Part shown: one piece after another, positions 37,240-50,199 of the stretch | Layout of the letters: each line of letters starts with the position of its first letter | Numbering within the stretch: position 1 is the stretch's first letter | NCBI RefSeq assembly: GCF_011075055.1 | Contig: NC_058151.1 | Coordinates: forward strand, 7,334,251 to 7,398,250 | Length of the DNA: 64,000 nt | From: Mangifera indica | Taxonomy: Eukaryota; Streptophyta; Magnoliopsida; Sapindales; Anacardiaceae | Direction: 5' to 3' | Notes under the pieces: model-generated | Told to the model about the DNA's origin: nothing | What the model saw: the letters and a program-made list of their open reading frames with translations, nothing else | Database searches by the model: none | Position numbers and translations under genes: made by a program

Positions 37240-37790
37240 TAATTTGACATATAAAGTACTTGGTCATGGCTAGTATTTTAAGTTGTTTGATTTTTGTTGA
37301 ATAATGAATACCAGTTATATTTGTACAGACAACGATAACTATGTCGACCTCTTACTAACCTTAGTAGGAATGTTACTCAACCTTTGAACATCATCTTAAA
37401 GACTATTATTAAACAATGACGTGTCAAATGACATGAAAGACTTAGTCATGATTAGTATTTTGAGTTGCTCGATTTTTGTCAAATAATAAACATAGGTTAT
37501 GTCTATCAAGACAAAGATGACTATGTCAATATCTTACTAACTTTAGTAAGAGTATTACCTAACTGTTGAACATCATCTTAATAATGATAATTAAACAATG
37601 TTGTGCCAAAGGACATGAAAGACTAAGTCATGGTTAGAATTTTGATTCATTTGATTTTTGTCGAATAATGAGTATTGGTTATGTTTTCTAGACAAATGTG
37701 ACTGCGTCAACCTTACACTGTTTTTAGTGGGAGCATTATTCAACTATTTAATTTCGTCTAAACAATAAGAATTAACAGTTAGTATCGAAT
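37240..37790. repeat. Tandem repeat, about 182 bp, three copies
   Basis: 'gacatgaaagacttagtcatg' and variants occur at about 37247, 37430 and 37612, spaced 184 and 182 bp. Each unit also holds 'gatttttgtcgaataatgaata' and 'tatgtcaacatcttactaac'. It lies directly right of the foldback target site. Confidence 0.75.
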
Positions 37791-37914
37791 ATAATAAATT
37801 TTGAATCTGAAGGAAAAAGTCAATGAGTTCTCTGGAATACCTGTGCATTGTAACTATTGACAAAGTGGATGCTTATTTGAAAAATAACAGATCACCAAAA
37901 TTTGTGATGTTGGT

Positions 37915-38165
37915 CCATGGCTCTAATACCATGAGTAGATTTGAGTTTTAATCATGATTTTGCTTAAGAGGTGAATAAAAAAACAGAGAAAATCTAAACC
38001 CTAATTGCAAATTAAAGAGAAAATTAGGAGAGAGAGAAACGCGTTGAAGAGTTTTGGAAAGAAGGAGTGAAAAGGCAAAGTTTTATTTCTTAATGAATTA
38101 GGGCATACATTGCAGCTTATATGGACATCTGTAAAATTACAAAGAACCCTCAGATTCTGGTCATT
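37915..38165 (-). mobile_element. Primer site plus LTR remnant of a minus-oriented copia element
   Basis: CATGGCTCTAATACCATGAG at 37917-37936 reads CTCATGGTATTAGAGCCATG on the minus strand, a copia primer binding site. The sequence to its right, starting TGAGTAGATTTGAG, would be the 5' LTR. It includes GAAACGCGTTGAAGAG and ends near 38165, but no partner LTR was found. No polyprotein accompanies it. Confidence 0.5.
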
Positions 38166-38529
38166 CTCAACTTGGCTTGGTCACATTGTTATGTTGAGTT
38201 TTCATCCTTATACTTTAATTCTTTTCATCCTATTGAACGATATTAATATTTTATGTTATTGTAAACGATATCACAACCTCAACTATGTTTATCCTATGTC
38301 AATCTTCATCATTTTATTTCTAACCACGTTTTAATTTTTTTATATTTGCTTCAATTATAAAACATAAATAAATTTAAAAAGTTAACTCGAATTGAACTCA
38401 AGATTAACTCTTCATATTGAGTTTGAGTTCAAGCTTGTTTCTACAAGAACTTGATAAGCTTGAGCTTAAGCTCTTTGGAGTTGTGCTGAAATCAAACAAG
38501 CTTAATTTTAAGTTTGATTCAATTTAAAC

Positions 38530-39130
38530 CTATTCCAATAAGTAAAAGGTATTTTTTTTTTTAAATTTATAATAAAATTACCTTTTTATCTCTTTAGTGT
38601 TGGTTTTTTTTTTTAAATACAGAGGCAATCTTAAAGAGGAATGGTAAATTATTCATATAAGTAAGAGGTATGTGATTTGGGTAATATTTTATTATTAAAA
38701 TTGAAAAATTACCTTAGAAATAAATTATCTTGAAGATTATTGGTATAAATTATTATTATATTTGATAAAATTTAAAAAAATTAAACAGATATAAATAATT
38801 ATTGTATTTGGTTAAAGTAATAAAAAAATATTATTATATTATTTCACTTAAATTTTTTTAAATATAATTATCCTAAAATATTTTTTATGTTATTTATTGT
38901 ATTAATTAAAAATAAAATTATTTTATCTTAAAAATTTATAAATAAATATATAATTATAATAAAATTAAAATTATCATAATAATATTTTATTATTTAAAAT
39001 AAAAATAATAATTAAATTATTTTTTATATTATCTCTCGTATTAACTTTATTATTTATTACTTATAAGTTTAATAAAATAATATAAATAATAAATAATAAA
39101 TTAACAGGATAATCTTTTATCAAATCATAG
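38530..39130. other. AT-rich block upstream of NDUFS1, possible MITE
   Basis: About 600 bp of extreme AT content with runs of ATTATTATT and AAATAATAAT. GGGTAATATTTTATTA near 38679 and GGATAATCTTTTAT near 39109 are similar and in the same direction, so simple inverted termini are not shown. It ends about 100 bp before the NDUFS1 start codon. Element status is unproven. Confidence 0.3.
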
Positions 39131-39231
39131 CCAAAACGCTCCTCTGAATTACTTAAAACCAGGGCAAAGCACCTTTTTCCATATCAACTTCTCGCGACTG
39201 AAGACAACTTAGTAACCGGACCGAAAAAATA

Positions 39232-42200
39232 ATGGGGTTAGGGTTGTTGGCTTACAGGGCAATGAGACCCCTCAAATCTTCCAATTTCAGAATGTGTGCG
39301 CGCTCTATCGTCACTAAACCTGAACTCCAATCACCTGAATCTGCAGCTGCCGAAGTGCCCGGCCAACCAGATCTCCCGCCCCGAACACCTGTCGGTGGGG
39401 CCCGGATTCATTTTCCCAGTCCTGAAGATGTGATCGAAGTCTTCGTGGATGGGTATCCAGTCAAAATCCCTAAGGGCTTTACTGTTTTACAAGCTTGTGA
39501 AGTGGCCGGCATCGATATTCCCAGATTTTGTTACCACAGTAGACTATCTATTGCTGGGAATTGCCGCATGTGTCTCGTTGAGGTCGAGAAATCGCCCAAG
39601 CCTGTTGCTTCTTGCGCCATGCCTGCTCTTCCCGGTTCGATTTTTGTTCTTTTTATGAGCACTTCGTGATTTATGTTTTATATATATATTGTTTATTTAA
39701 GTTCCTCTAACAAATGATTACAGTGTCTTATCTCTATGTTAGAATCAGGATATGGGTTATAATTTATCATCATGGACGATCAATTAGTTATTTTTTTTTA
39801 ATGTATACTGTATTTCTGGTTTTTATAATTTATCATGTAAAGTTTGGCTGGCTTTTTAATTAATTGGTGTTTTGAAGTTATTGTTCTTGAAACTATGGTG
39901 TTGTTGACTACATGTGTTGGTTTGATTTTAAAGAGTTGTAGTTTTCAATGTGGGTTTAATATCCTTGCCTCTATGTTTCTGTTCATATCCGGGTTTTATT
40001 TATTTGAGTATTATGGGTTTTAGGGATGAAAATTAAGACAGACACACCTGTCGCTAAGAAGGCGCGGGAAGGGGTGATGGAGTTTTTGTTGATGAATCAT
40101 CCTTTAGATTGTCCAATTTGTGACCAGGGTGGAGAATGTGATCTGCAAGATCAATCTATGGCCTTTGGATCCGATCGCGGTCGGTTCACTGAAATTAAAA
40201 GGTCTGTAGTTGATAAGAATCTGGGACCGTTGGTGAAGACTGTCATGACTCGGTGTATCCAGTGTACAAGGTCAGAATCTGGTGAAATTACTTGTCCTTC
40301 AAATGAATCATGCTGATCTTCTATTTATATGTTGCATAATTTTGCACCATTCTCTTATTTGGAATACTTTTTTGGTGCTCATTTGTTAGTGAAGGTCATT
40401 ATCTTTAGTTGGCAAAAATACATTATGTCCAAATTTCTTTTCTTGGACCAAGTGACCAACCAAAACTACAATGTTCAATTTAGCTTTCACTAGTTTTTTT
40501 TGTGATGAGATGATCTTTGAAATTCAAACTGATTGTATCATACTGCACAGATTACCAAAACATGGGGCTATTAGCAAAATTGGTCATCAATTGAAGTAAC
40601 GGTATTGCATATTTATGTATATGCTTAAGCCCCCTTATTTGATTTTTTTTTTTTTAATTTAAATTAATTTTATCAAGTTATATAAGGTAGCTTGAGTTGA
40701 TATGTGCAATAATGTTAATTTATTTGATGATTAAATTTGGATATATCCCCTTGTTTTTGTTATTTTTGCAATATGCTACAAATGTTTGATGGAATAATTA
40801 TTGATGTTTGTAGTATTTTCTACCTTGGTTTTTGTTTTTGCTTCAAGGTTGTGGTTTAGAAAAATAATTATTATTATTATTCCTGTTATCTTGTTCAAGT
40901 GTTTTTACTTATTCTCATGTGCATAGTAAAACTGTAGTATCTTTGAGAAATACATAGATATTTTAGTAAATAGGAAATGCCAATACATTAGAATTACATT
41001 GCTTTCTCTTTTCGAACTCTGTAGCTTTCTGATTTTTTCAACATTTAATTATCCCCATCTTGTTCTCCTGGAATCTACACCAAACTTATTAGCTGACTCA
41101 AAGTTAGAAAATATAAATGCATTGACTCCTTTTTTTAAACAAAGTTTGAACCACTGAGGAGATAAATTTTATTTGAAGATACTTATCATTTTCCATTGTT
41201 TGAACTAAAAATATTAATGTTGCAGAATTTTGAGATTCATAATAAAGCATTATGATGAAAAGCTGCATAAAGAATTAAAAATTTTGTAGAATATTGGGCC
41301 CAAGATCATTAATTATTTTTTAATCAAAAGTGGAATCTCCCAAAATCTAACTCTCCAAGATTGCCTAGACCCAATTGTAGTTTCTGCTATTTGTTCCTTT
41401 GATGGGTTTTAGCTACTAGTTTGCACATTACTGACTTGTATGATTACTTTTGTTAGTTCGATGTGTTTGCTCTTAGTCATGATTGTGCAGGCTTCTGATG
41501 CATAATAAATTTTTGGTTGGACAGGTGTGTCAGGTTTGCTACAGAGGTTGCTGGAGTTCAAGATCTTGGCATGTTAGGTCGTGGCAGTGGAGAGGAAATT
41601 GGAACTTATGTGGAAAAACTTATGACTAGTGAACTTTCTGGAAATGTGATAGATATCTGTCCTGTGGGAGCCCTTACTTCAAAACCATTTGCATTCAAAG
41701 CACGAAATTGGGAGTTAAAGGGGACGGAGAGCATTGATGTTACTGATGCTGTCGGATCTAACATTAGAATTGATAGCAGAGGTCCAGAGGTTATGCGCAT
41801 TACTCCACGATTAAATGAGGTACATTTTCATTAATTCATGTTGAAGTCAGTTTCCTTCTTCGCTTTTTTTTTTTTTTTTTCCACCCAAGCACCTGGTTAT
41901 CATCTTTTATAAGCAACTCTTGTGCCATGGACAACCTTTATACTGTTTCAGCAAGTTAAGGCTGGTGATTTCATTTTTAGAATAAAATTGACATGGCAGA
42001 TAGATTAGTTGGTTTCCATGACATGTAATAGGAATTTGATTGAAACCAATGCTACTTATTAAAAATGTGTGGTGCATTTGATTATAGATGTTATATGCTG
42101 TGGTATTCTACTGGTCAACTTGAGTCAATTTTTAAGGACAGCATGGAAACCCTAGAATGTGCTAAATAGGTTGTAGAAAAGCCCTGTATAAAATATTGAA

Positions 42201-45200
42201 ATATAAAAAGCCTTCTAAAGGGGGTAGACTTAACCTTATATATCCATTTTAGTATCTTTCTTTGTTTCAGATTCATGCTGGGTTCGCAACAAGAATAGAA
42301 AGAATGATAATGGAGTTGTCATGGGGGTTAAGGTTGTTATCTTAATAGGTTCACGTTGTGGGCTTGTGCATGGGGGGGCTTGTTATTTATTAATTTGATG
42401 AAAAAGAATAAGGCTGTCTTAGCGAAACGGCTTTGGAGATTTCCTCTTGAAAAGATTCTATATGGTATGTTGTGATTTAAAGTGACAATGGTGCCAATTC
42501 AAAGGATGGGACTCAAACATGGTTTGACTATGGTTCCTTTGAAAAGCTATATCTAAGGAGTCCCCTTATTTTATTACTGTGGGGAATGGAAATAATATTT
42601 TGTTTTAGGAGAACAAATGGAAAGATAACTGTTCCATATTTGAATACTTCCCTCGTATTGATAGACTTCTCCTTGGTAGAAATATACTATTTTTGAAAGT
42701 TGGAATTAGATTCTCAACTACAAAATGAGCAATGAGGAGGAAATCAAGAATGTATATGGCCCTTGGAGGTGATTAAAAATTTAACAAATTGATAAAATGG
42801 CGATGGTAAATATTTTATAGCTGAGGCCTTAGCCACCTACCATGTTCATCTTGTCTTGATTGATTGATTGTTGGTCCTGCATTGATGAGCCTCTCAGTAT
42901 GTTTGGAAGGCTAAAATCCCTTGTAAGCTCCAAATCCTTGTGTGGGCTTTTGCTTAGTGCAAAATTAATACTAGTGGTGTTATCCAAAAAAAAAAAAGCA
43001 TTATATTATGTTTTTCTCTTTTTCTTCTTGTCAAATGTGTAAAAGAAGTGCAGATCTCCAACATTGATGCTATCGAGCCTCTCATTATGTTTGAAAGGCT
43101 ATACATCCTTTGTAAGTGAACAAAATTTGAAGAGAAGGATCTTTCATTTTATAATTCAAATTGTTATAGAGATACACGTATATATACAAATTAGTAATCC
43201 TAGATTAGGAAAGAGAAATATTTGATTCCTATAATTACGATACTATAATAAACTTCTATCATAATTAAACTTCTATAATTAAGCCTTATGATTTGTATAA
43301 TCAAACCTTATATAGTAATATATATATATATATTTACAGATTTTGTAACATTCCCCTTCAAACTGAGACATAGATATTAATCATATCCAACTTGGTATAA
43401 ATATAATATAGAACTATGACACAGTTTGTGTGTGAAATAATATGGATATATCAACTTTTCACTAAAATGGGTTTCTAGAATTCATTACCAGCATAACTGT
43501 GGTGTGATAACCAAGCTGTTATTCATATTGTTTTTAATTCTGTGTTTCATGAACAAACTAAAGTGGGTTTCTAGATTTCATTACCAGCATAACTGTGGTG
43601 TGATAACCACACTGCTATTCATATTGTTTTTAATTCTGTGTTTCATGAACAAACTAAGCATATCGAAATTGATTGTCATTTTGTTCGAGAGAAAATTTAG
43701 TAAAGTTTTATTTTTACAAGATATGTGAAGACTGGAGAACAGTTAGGAGTTATTTTCACTAAGACTATAAATGGGGTTTGAGTTGATTATATTTGTAACA
43801 GTATACACCAACAAATCATCATCATCCCCTTTAATGAAATAAGTAGGAGAAGTTGAGAAGAAAAGAGTGTTCTTTTATAAAGTAACATTAGCTGACACAA
43901 GATATCTGTTAAAAGTGGGACAAAAGCACTTATACGCTTTTTGAAGAGGAGAGTAACCAAGAAAAACACATTTTAAAGACTTTGGGTATAACTTTATGGC
44001 TTAGGGATGAATATCACAAATAAAACAAGTACTATCAAATGTCTTAGGTTCAATAGGAAACAAAGGTTATTTGGAAAGAGAACACTATAAGAAGTTTGAC
44101 CTTGAAGACATGCAGTTAATCAGAAAACAAGATGTGGAAACTACATAGCCCAAAATTGTTTGGGAACTTGCATTTGAAACAGGAGTGTTTGAGTTGTTTC
44201 AAGAAGGTGTCTATTTTTTCTTTTGACTACTCTATTTTGAGATAGTGTGGCAGCACAAGAGGATTGATGAAGAATGCCATTTTGGATCATATATGAGTGA
44301 AAGTATTTAGAAAAATATTATTTAGCATTATCACTATGTAAGGTATGTATAGAAACATTGAATTGTGTTTTTATTTTAGCATAAAAGGCACAAAAATGAG
44401 AAAACATCTCAGAGTGATTTTTCATTAAATAAGGCCAATTTATATAAGAATAATCATTAACAAAAGTAACAAAATATTTAAATCTAGTTTTAGACACAAT
44501 AGGACAAGGACCCCAAACATTTGAATGAACTAACTCAAAAGGAAAGCTAGCTCATTTATTGACTCTATAACCTAAAGACAAACGATGATGTTTGAAAAAT
44601 TGACATGACTCACAATCTAATGAAGATTCATGACAAAATTGAGGACATAGTGTCTTCAACAAAGGTAGAGAAGGATGTCCCAATCGATAATGAGCTTTGA
44701 ATGGAGTTAAGACACCGGAGCACTCAATAGATCTTGACACTTGCATATCAAGGACATAAAGACCCCTAAATTCATATCCTCTACCAATAATCTGCTTCGT
44801 CATAAGATCCTGAAATAAACAATGATTAGGGAAAAATGAGACACAATAATTAAGGGCATGAGTGAGTATACTCACAAAGATTAAGTTAAATGAAAACTTT
44901 GGTAGACTCAAGATAGATGACAAGGAAATTAAGGGAGTTGGATCAGCCGTGCCAGAACTAAGAACATATGATGTTGATCTATCTACTAAAGTAACACTAG
45001 AAGGGGATGCATATGAATAAAAAGTAGAAAAGAGACTAGGATTACCTGTCATATGATCTATAGCACCAGAATCAATAGCCCATTTGGATGATGAGGAAAT
45101 AAGACATGTATTTGGTTTACTTGACTCACCAATGGCAGTGATAGGAGTCGATGAAGACTTTAGTGATTTCTGGTATAGAGAGAACTTGACATATTCATCT

Positions 45201-48200
45201 ACAAAAATCATAAGTCTCTTCAGATGATGAATTGAAGACAGTGTTAGTGGTTGCAATATGTGCTGACTAGGATTTTGGAGTCTGATTCTACAATTTTCTA
45301 CAAGTGCGCTTTGTATATCCTGATTCGTGGCAGTAATAACACACAATCCCTCCTAAATCCTGACTACAATCAGTACTCTTGTCACGGTTGCTAGTTCTCC
45401 CTCCTTATATTACCACTCCTATTATACGAACGTCTAGTTTCATGTGCACTACTCCAACTAACAAGAGCACTATTACTTTGAAATGATGGGGTGCTTTCTG
45501 TGTGCAATACCCTAGTAAATGTGTCATGCTAAGACGAAATTTCAGGACTAGTAAGTATTTGAGATTTAGTAGTTTCAAACTCAGAAAAAGACTAGCTAGG
45601 AAGCTCATGATGGCCATCTGCTTCTGTTAAGCTTGTTCAACTTTTACATCAGGACTAAAAGGTAACAACATATTAAGTTTTTCATTAGTTCTTTTGAAGT
45701 CCATAAAATAAGATGTGATAGTCCTATCCTATTTTTTTGCACGATAGAAAGCTTTGCACACCTTATATATGCAAGAAAGATTACCTCTTCTAGAGTAAAA
45801 GAAATCTAGATATTCCATTAGTTGTTTAACTAATTTACAGTAATTAATTAAATTAACTACCTCACTTTCATTGGAATTCCAGATCTGCTGGAATAATTGG
45901 GCATTATCTCTTAGTCATGCTTGTCTAGTACCATCCATAGGAGGGGTTTGCGTAAGGTGATCATCTTTCTCAAGGTTTAGCAGATAAAGTAGAACGGTTT
46001 TACTCTATTATAGATAATTTGAACCATTAAACTTGTGTTCCGTGATTTTTGACATTACAGGAACCATATTAGCCATAGTGATAGGTTTAGTATCAACCAT
46101 AATAGCACTCGAAACAACCAAATATAAGAAACAACAAGAAAATGCTTGATCGAATGGTTTATGCAGCAATCGAGTACACGAATATGTCGTACAGAGAAAG
46201 AGAATACCAGAAAAGGGACTAAAATCTGATCAAGAAGAGAAATTTGGCGACGGCGATGGGATTATGGAGTTTTGAACCGCCGACGTTGTTTGAGCATGAT
46301 TATGCCGGTGGTTAGAACTCACGCGTGTTAGAATTGGAGATCGAGCTTGGACATTGCAGAAGAAATGTGTGGCGTGTGTGGGTCACGTGCTGAACTTCTG
46401 GTGATCGGATTCTGGGAAACGAACGATCGTCAGGTGCTCTCCTTTTTAGGCTGGTGGTGAGATGCAATAGTCACTCTATAAGGGTGACCTACGCAATTGC
46501 TCACTAGGGCAGGAAGGAATTTCCAGATTTGCACACTAGGGCAAACCGGGCTCTAATACCATGAGCAAAATTTGAAGAGAAGGATATTTCATTCATAATT
46601 CAAATTGTTATAGAGATACATGCATATATACAAATTAGGAATCCTAGATTAGGAAAGAGAAATATTTGATTTCTATAGTTACGATTCTTTAATCAACTTC
46701 TACCATAATTAAACTTCTATAATTAAGTCCTATATGGTATTATACATGTTTATAGATTCTGTAACAGTAATATTCAAATCCTTGTTTGGGTTTTGTCTCA
46801 ATGCAAAATTAATATGAGCTATGTTGTTCAAGAAAAGGTATTCTATTGTGAGTCTCTCTCCTTGGTGTGCAATGTGTCTTGTATCAATGTTTTTCCTATG
46901 TTGTGTTCTGGCCTCAAAATACTTGGCAAGAAATTGTTGAGACGCTAGGATGTCTTAGGATATTATGGGTTGTTGTAATGCATTTTTTTTGGGAGTTTTA
47001 TGTCCTTTGACAGAGGAAAGAAAGCTAAAACACTTTTGAGATGCATTGTTTCAACTATTATTTGGGTTATTTGGTTGTAAAGAAATATTCAGCTCTTTGG
47101 TGAGAAAAGAGAAGAAAGCGAATGTGAGTTATGGGATAAGGGGATTGAAGGTGGAGGTTTTTTATTAATCTTCTCTTAAATCATCTATTGGATGTATTTA
47201 TCTGACTACACCTATCTGTTTCAGGACATAAATGAAGAATGGATATCAGACAAAACTCGTTTCTGTTATGATGGTCTAAAGAGGCAGAGGCTGAATGATC
47301 CAATGATTCGTGGTGCTGATGGGCGTTTTAAGGCTGTGAGCTGGCGGGATGCCTTAGCTGTGGTTGCTGAGGTTGCCCATCAAGTAAAACCTGAGGAAAT
47401 TGTTGGTATCGCTGGTAAGCTCTCTGATGCAGAATCCATGATGGCACTAAAAGATTTCTTGAACAAAATGGGGTCAAATAATGTATGGTGTGAAGGAAAT
47501 GGCATGCAAACCTGTGCTGATCTGCGGTCAGGATACATTATGAATACCAGCATCAGCGGTCTTGAAAAGGCAGATCTGTTTCTTCTGGTTGGTACACAGG
47601 TAATGCTGTGGCAGAATTACCCCAAAAAAAAAAAAAAAAAGCTGTGGCATAAACTTATGCAGTCCAAAACATGTTTCTTAATTGCTATAATGCAATTTTT
47701 TCTTTCTTGTATTAGAGTTCCAGTTGTGTTATAATTTAATGTGCCAAACAGGATTTTCTTATGCCAAAAAAATTAAAAAAACACGAGGGTAGAATGTGAC
47801 ACAGGTAAATCTGTTTTTCACTATTTTGTAATTGATCATGTAACCTTCCTTTTTTCTTTTTTCGGCAGCCACGGGTGGAAGCTGCTATGGTAAATGCACG
47901 AATCCGCAAGACAGTCCGAGCAACAAATGCTAAGGTTGGTTATATTGGTCCTGAATCAGACTTCAATTATGATTACCAGCATCTTGGCACGGGCCCAAAC
48001 ACACTAGTTGAAATTGCTGAGGGTTGCCACCCCTTCAGCTCTGCCATTTCCAATGCCAAAAACCCAGTTATTATTGTTGGCGCTGGGCTTTTTGAGAGGG
48101 ATGATAAGGATGCTATTTTCTCTGCTGTTGAAACCATTGCAAAAAAGGGGAATATCATTAGACCTGACTGGAATGGGTTAAATGTATTACTTCTTAATGC

Positions 48201-48768
48201 TGCGCAAGCTGCAGCCCTTGATCTTGGACTTGTGCCTGAGTCTAGCAACTGCCTTGAGTCTGCAAAGTTGGTGTACCTTATGGGTGCTGATGATGTCAAC
48301 TTGGACAAAGTTCCCAATGATGCCTTTGTTGTTTATCAAGGCCATCATGGTGACCGTGGTGTGTATCGTGCCAATGTCATTCTCCCAGCTGCAGCATTTA
48401 GTGAGAAGGAGGGCACGTACGAAAATACAGAAGGTTGCTCTCAACAAACACTCCCTGCAGTGCCAACTGTTGGTGATGCCAGGGATGATTGGAAGATAAT
48501 TCGGGCACTTTCTGAAGTGGCCGGAATGAAATTGCCATATGATACACTAGGAGGCATTGGATCTCGGATCAGGGCAGTGGCACCAAACCTCTTGCATACC
48601 GATGAGAGAGAGCCAGCTACCTTTGGACCTTCATTGAAGCCCGAGTGCAACCAAAAGATGAGTTCGACCCCTTTCAGTAGTGCGATCGAGAATTTCTACA
48701 TGACTGATGCTATAACTAGAGCATCAAAAATCATGGCCCAATGCAGTGCAATGCTACTGAAGAAGTGA
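39232..48768 (+). CDS. NDUFS1: Mitochondrial complex I 75 kDa iron-sulfur subunit (NDUFS1), five exons
   Basis: Exons 39232-39634, 40024-40270, 41525-41819, 47225-47599 and 47869-48768 join in frame to 739 aa; all introns are GT-AG. The product is the NADH:ubiquinone oxidoreductase 75 kDa subunit (NuoG family), in the matrix arm of complex I. The first 30-50 residues are Arg/Ser-rich, fitting a mitochondrial presequence. Cluster ligands are visible: C100, C111, C114, C128 (2Fe-2S N1b); H160, C164, C167, C173 (N5); C212, C215, C218, C262 (N4). The C-terminal half is the molybdopterin-oxidoreductase-like fold that has lost its cofactor in this family. Length matches plant homologues (about 745 aa). 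Intron 3 is 5405 bp because of transposon insertions, yet splice sites remain. No disabling change is seen, so it is judged functional. Confidence 0.95.
43117..43350 (-). repeat. 3' LTR of the intronic copia element
   Basis: Starts TGAACAAAATTTG and ends TTTTGTAACA. It is about 29 bp longer than its partner because of extra AT sequence including a (TA)n run near 43318-43333. Confidence 0.85.
43465..43797 (+). pseudogene. Inverted RNase H segment with a 96-bp tandem duplication
   Basis: The plus strand, opposite to the rest of this element, encodes copia RNase [21 protein letters not shown], then [15 protein letters not shown] at about 43650-43700, then [20 protein letters not shown] up to 43790. 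Positions 43465-43560 and 43561-43656 are two copies of a 96-bp unit, differing by a few bases. The final RNase H residues ([11 protein letters not shown]) are back on the minus strand at about 43363-43405. This marks an internal inversion with breakpoints near 43410-43465 and 43797. Confidence 0.8.
43798..46110 (-). pseudogene. Gag, protease and integrase remnants of the intronic copia
   Basis: Minus-strand order: gag start [20 protein letters not shown] at about 46100, followed by FNGSNYL and a stop. A gag remainder lies at 45400-46000. Protease [13 protein letters not shown] is near 45090-45050. The GAG-pre-integrase segment is [18 protein letters not shown] then [17 protein letters not shown] near 44690-44560. 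Integrase pieces continue to [16 protein letters not shown] and [10 protein letters not shown] near 43960-43880. The longest open stretch is 44552-45346. Reverse transcriptase is absent, so the copy is defective. Confidence 0.8.
46562..46766 (-). repeat. 5' LTR of the intronic copia element
   Basis: 205 bp, beginning TGAGCAAAATTTG and ending CTGTAACA. The primer site TGGTATTAGAGCC lies directly inside it on the minus strand (46547-46561). Confidence 0.85.
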
Positions 48769-48881
48769 ATGTTCGGATTTTTAATTATTTAATATGGTGC
48801 AGCTTCACTTTTTATTGGCAGCAGCTGTATCACATTTAAGCTGTGTAATTGTTAAGTCACTGCAACAGTGAAAGCGCTTCC

Positions 48882-48887
48882 AATAAA
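48882..48887 (+). promoter_or_regulatory. Likely polyadenylation signal of NDUFS1
   Basis: AATAAA about 114 bp after the NDUFS1 stop codon, followed by T-rich sequence. Position and motif fit a plant 3' end signal; plants use this motif loosely. Confidence 0.5.
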
Positions 48888-50199
48888 AGCAAATTAGACT
48901 TTGTCGGTTTTTTGTAATTTGCTTTTCAATATAAAAGCATTTGAACGTAAAACTTTGCTGCATAAAAATATTTTGACTTTTGTTTTCAATCTATTTTATA
49001 TTTATATGCTCAGAATGTAAGAATGATTTGGTTCTTTTTATTAACATGTTATGAGATGACGGAAGACGCGCACCAAAAACTTATTCACAAAACTTTGATA
49101 TGACAATACTTTCATACTTGTAAATATGTTATGTGATTTCATGAGTAACATATATTTTGAAGTTAAATACTATACATCTATTAGGTATAATATAGCTATT
49201 TTAACTTGAATAAAAACAAAATAAAACGTTAGACTTGCAACAACCCACACTTAATAACACTAGCTCCTTTTAATCCCTCATTTATAATTATGTTATTTTC
49301 TTATGTATCCATAATCAAGTCCATTTTTTCATGTGTGATATGATCAACTGACCAATGGACACATGTAATATATAACTCTTCCTCTTCTATTCAAAATTTT
49401 CAATTTAAACTTAGTTGTTTTTCTAGTCATGTTTCATAGACTAAATTGTGTGTAGCCATAGGTACCAAGCTAAGAAAGCAATACTAAGAGTAAAGATCAA
49501 ACAACAACAAAACGTCAAAGGGTACCAACATGAGATAATTCTCATAAAGTCTCACATAGTGAGGGAACATAGATTTATCTTCTCATAAAGTCTTACTTAT
49601 GCACACATGATTTGAATCATGTGCTATAGTGTGTATTTTCTCAAATATCATTCCCAACACTGTATAGTTTTTAGTTTAGTCGTTACACCTAGCGCCTAAC
49701 ATGAGTTTTTAACCATCTTCACACTTACAGGTATTTATCCATATTAAAAACTCATATCTAGTATTCATAAGTTGTTTAGATATGGAGAATCCAAATCGGT
49801 AATTTTCAAATATATCTATTCATGACTTCATCTTGATCAATCATTAAGGTGACATTTTAATATCGATAATTTTTTTCTCAAGAAATTTGTCTCCTATTGA
49901 CACGCTCTCTTAACACCACTTTTCTCAAGAATAATGTCTCATCTTTGCTCATTTTCTTAATGCTAAAGGCAATTGCTCGTGTGAGTAAGCCAATCTCTAA
50001 CTTGTGTAATATTATAATTTTGTTGAGGTATGTAGTGAAAACCTAAAAATTTCGAGAAGCAAGTTCAAATACAAAATAAACTTGAATTCATGGTTTTCTA
50101 TGTTACGTCACAAGTACAATATATAAGTTCAACAACTTAGCAATCAAAGTCAACGCAATCCAAGAAATTCAACATGTGCAAAATATACTTTTCTTAAAA

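Larger units (their letters stand above)
43117..46766 (-). mobile_element. Short, internally rearranged Ty1/copia element in NDUFS1 intron 3
   Basis: Direct LTRs 43117-43350 and 46562-46766 both begin TGA(A/G)CAAAATTTG and end GTAACA. The flanks GTAAG and GTAAT are a 5-bp duplication with one change. The minus strand next to the right LTR has TGGTATTAGAGCC (primer site), and a purine tract GAAGGGGAA precedes the left LTR. Gag, protease and integrase pieces are on -, reverse transcriptase is missing, and the RNase H part is on +. It lies within a LINE fragment. Whether it affects NDUFS1 splicing cannot be judged from sequence. Confidence 0.85.
42250..47190 (+). mobile_element. 5'-truncated LINE fragment in NDUFS1 intron 3, split by a copia element
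   Basis: Plus-strand translation in changing frames gives [12 protein letters not shown] near 42420, [11 protein letters not shown] near 42570, [20 protein letters not shown] near 42617, and [16 protein letters not shown] near 42905. These match the C-terminal region of plant LINE reverse transcriptases leading into the zf-RVT domain. A short related stretch recurs at 43070-43116. After the copia element the same domain resumes with [13 protein letters not shown] (46775) and a degraded tail near 47000-47120 resembling the usual WVIWLERN end. Many stops. Only the 3' portion is present; exact ends were not determined. Confidence 0.65.

Noticed and set aside
38679..39122. MITE with inverted termini upstream of NDUFS1
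   Set aside because: The similar GG-TAAT-TTTTAT words are in the same direction, and no target duplication could be found, so only an AT-rich block is reported.
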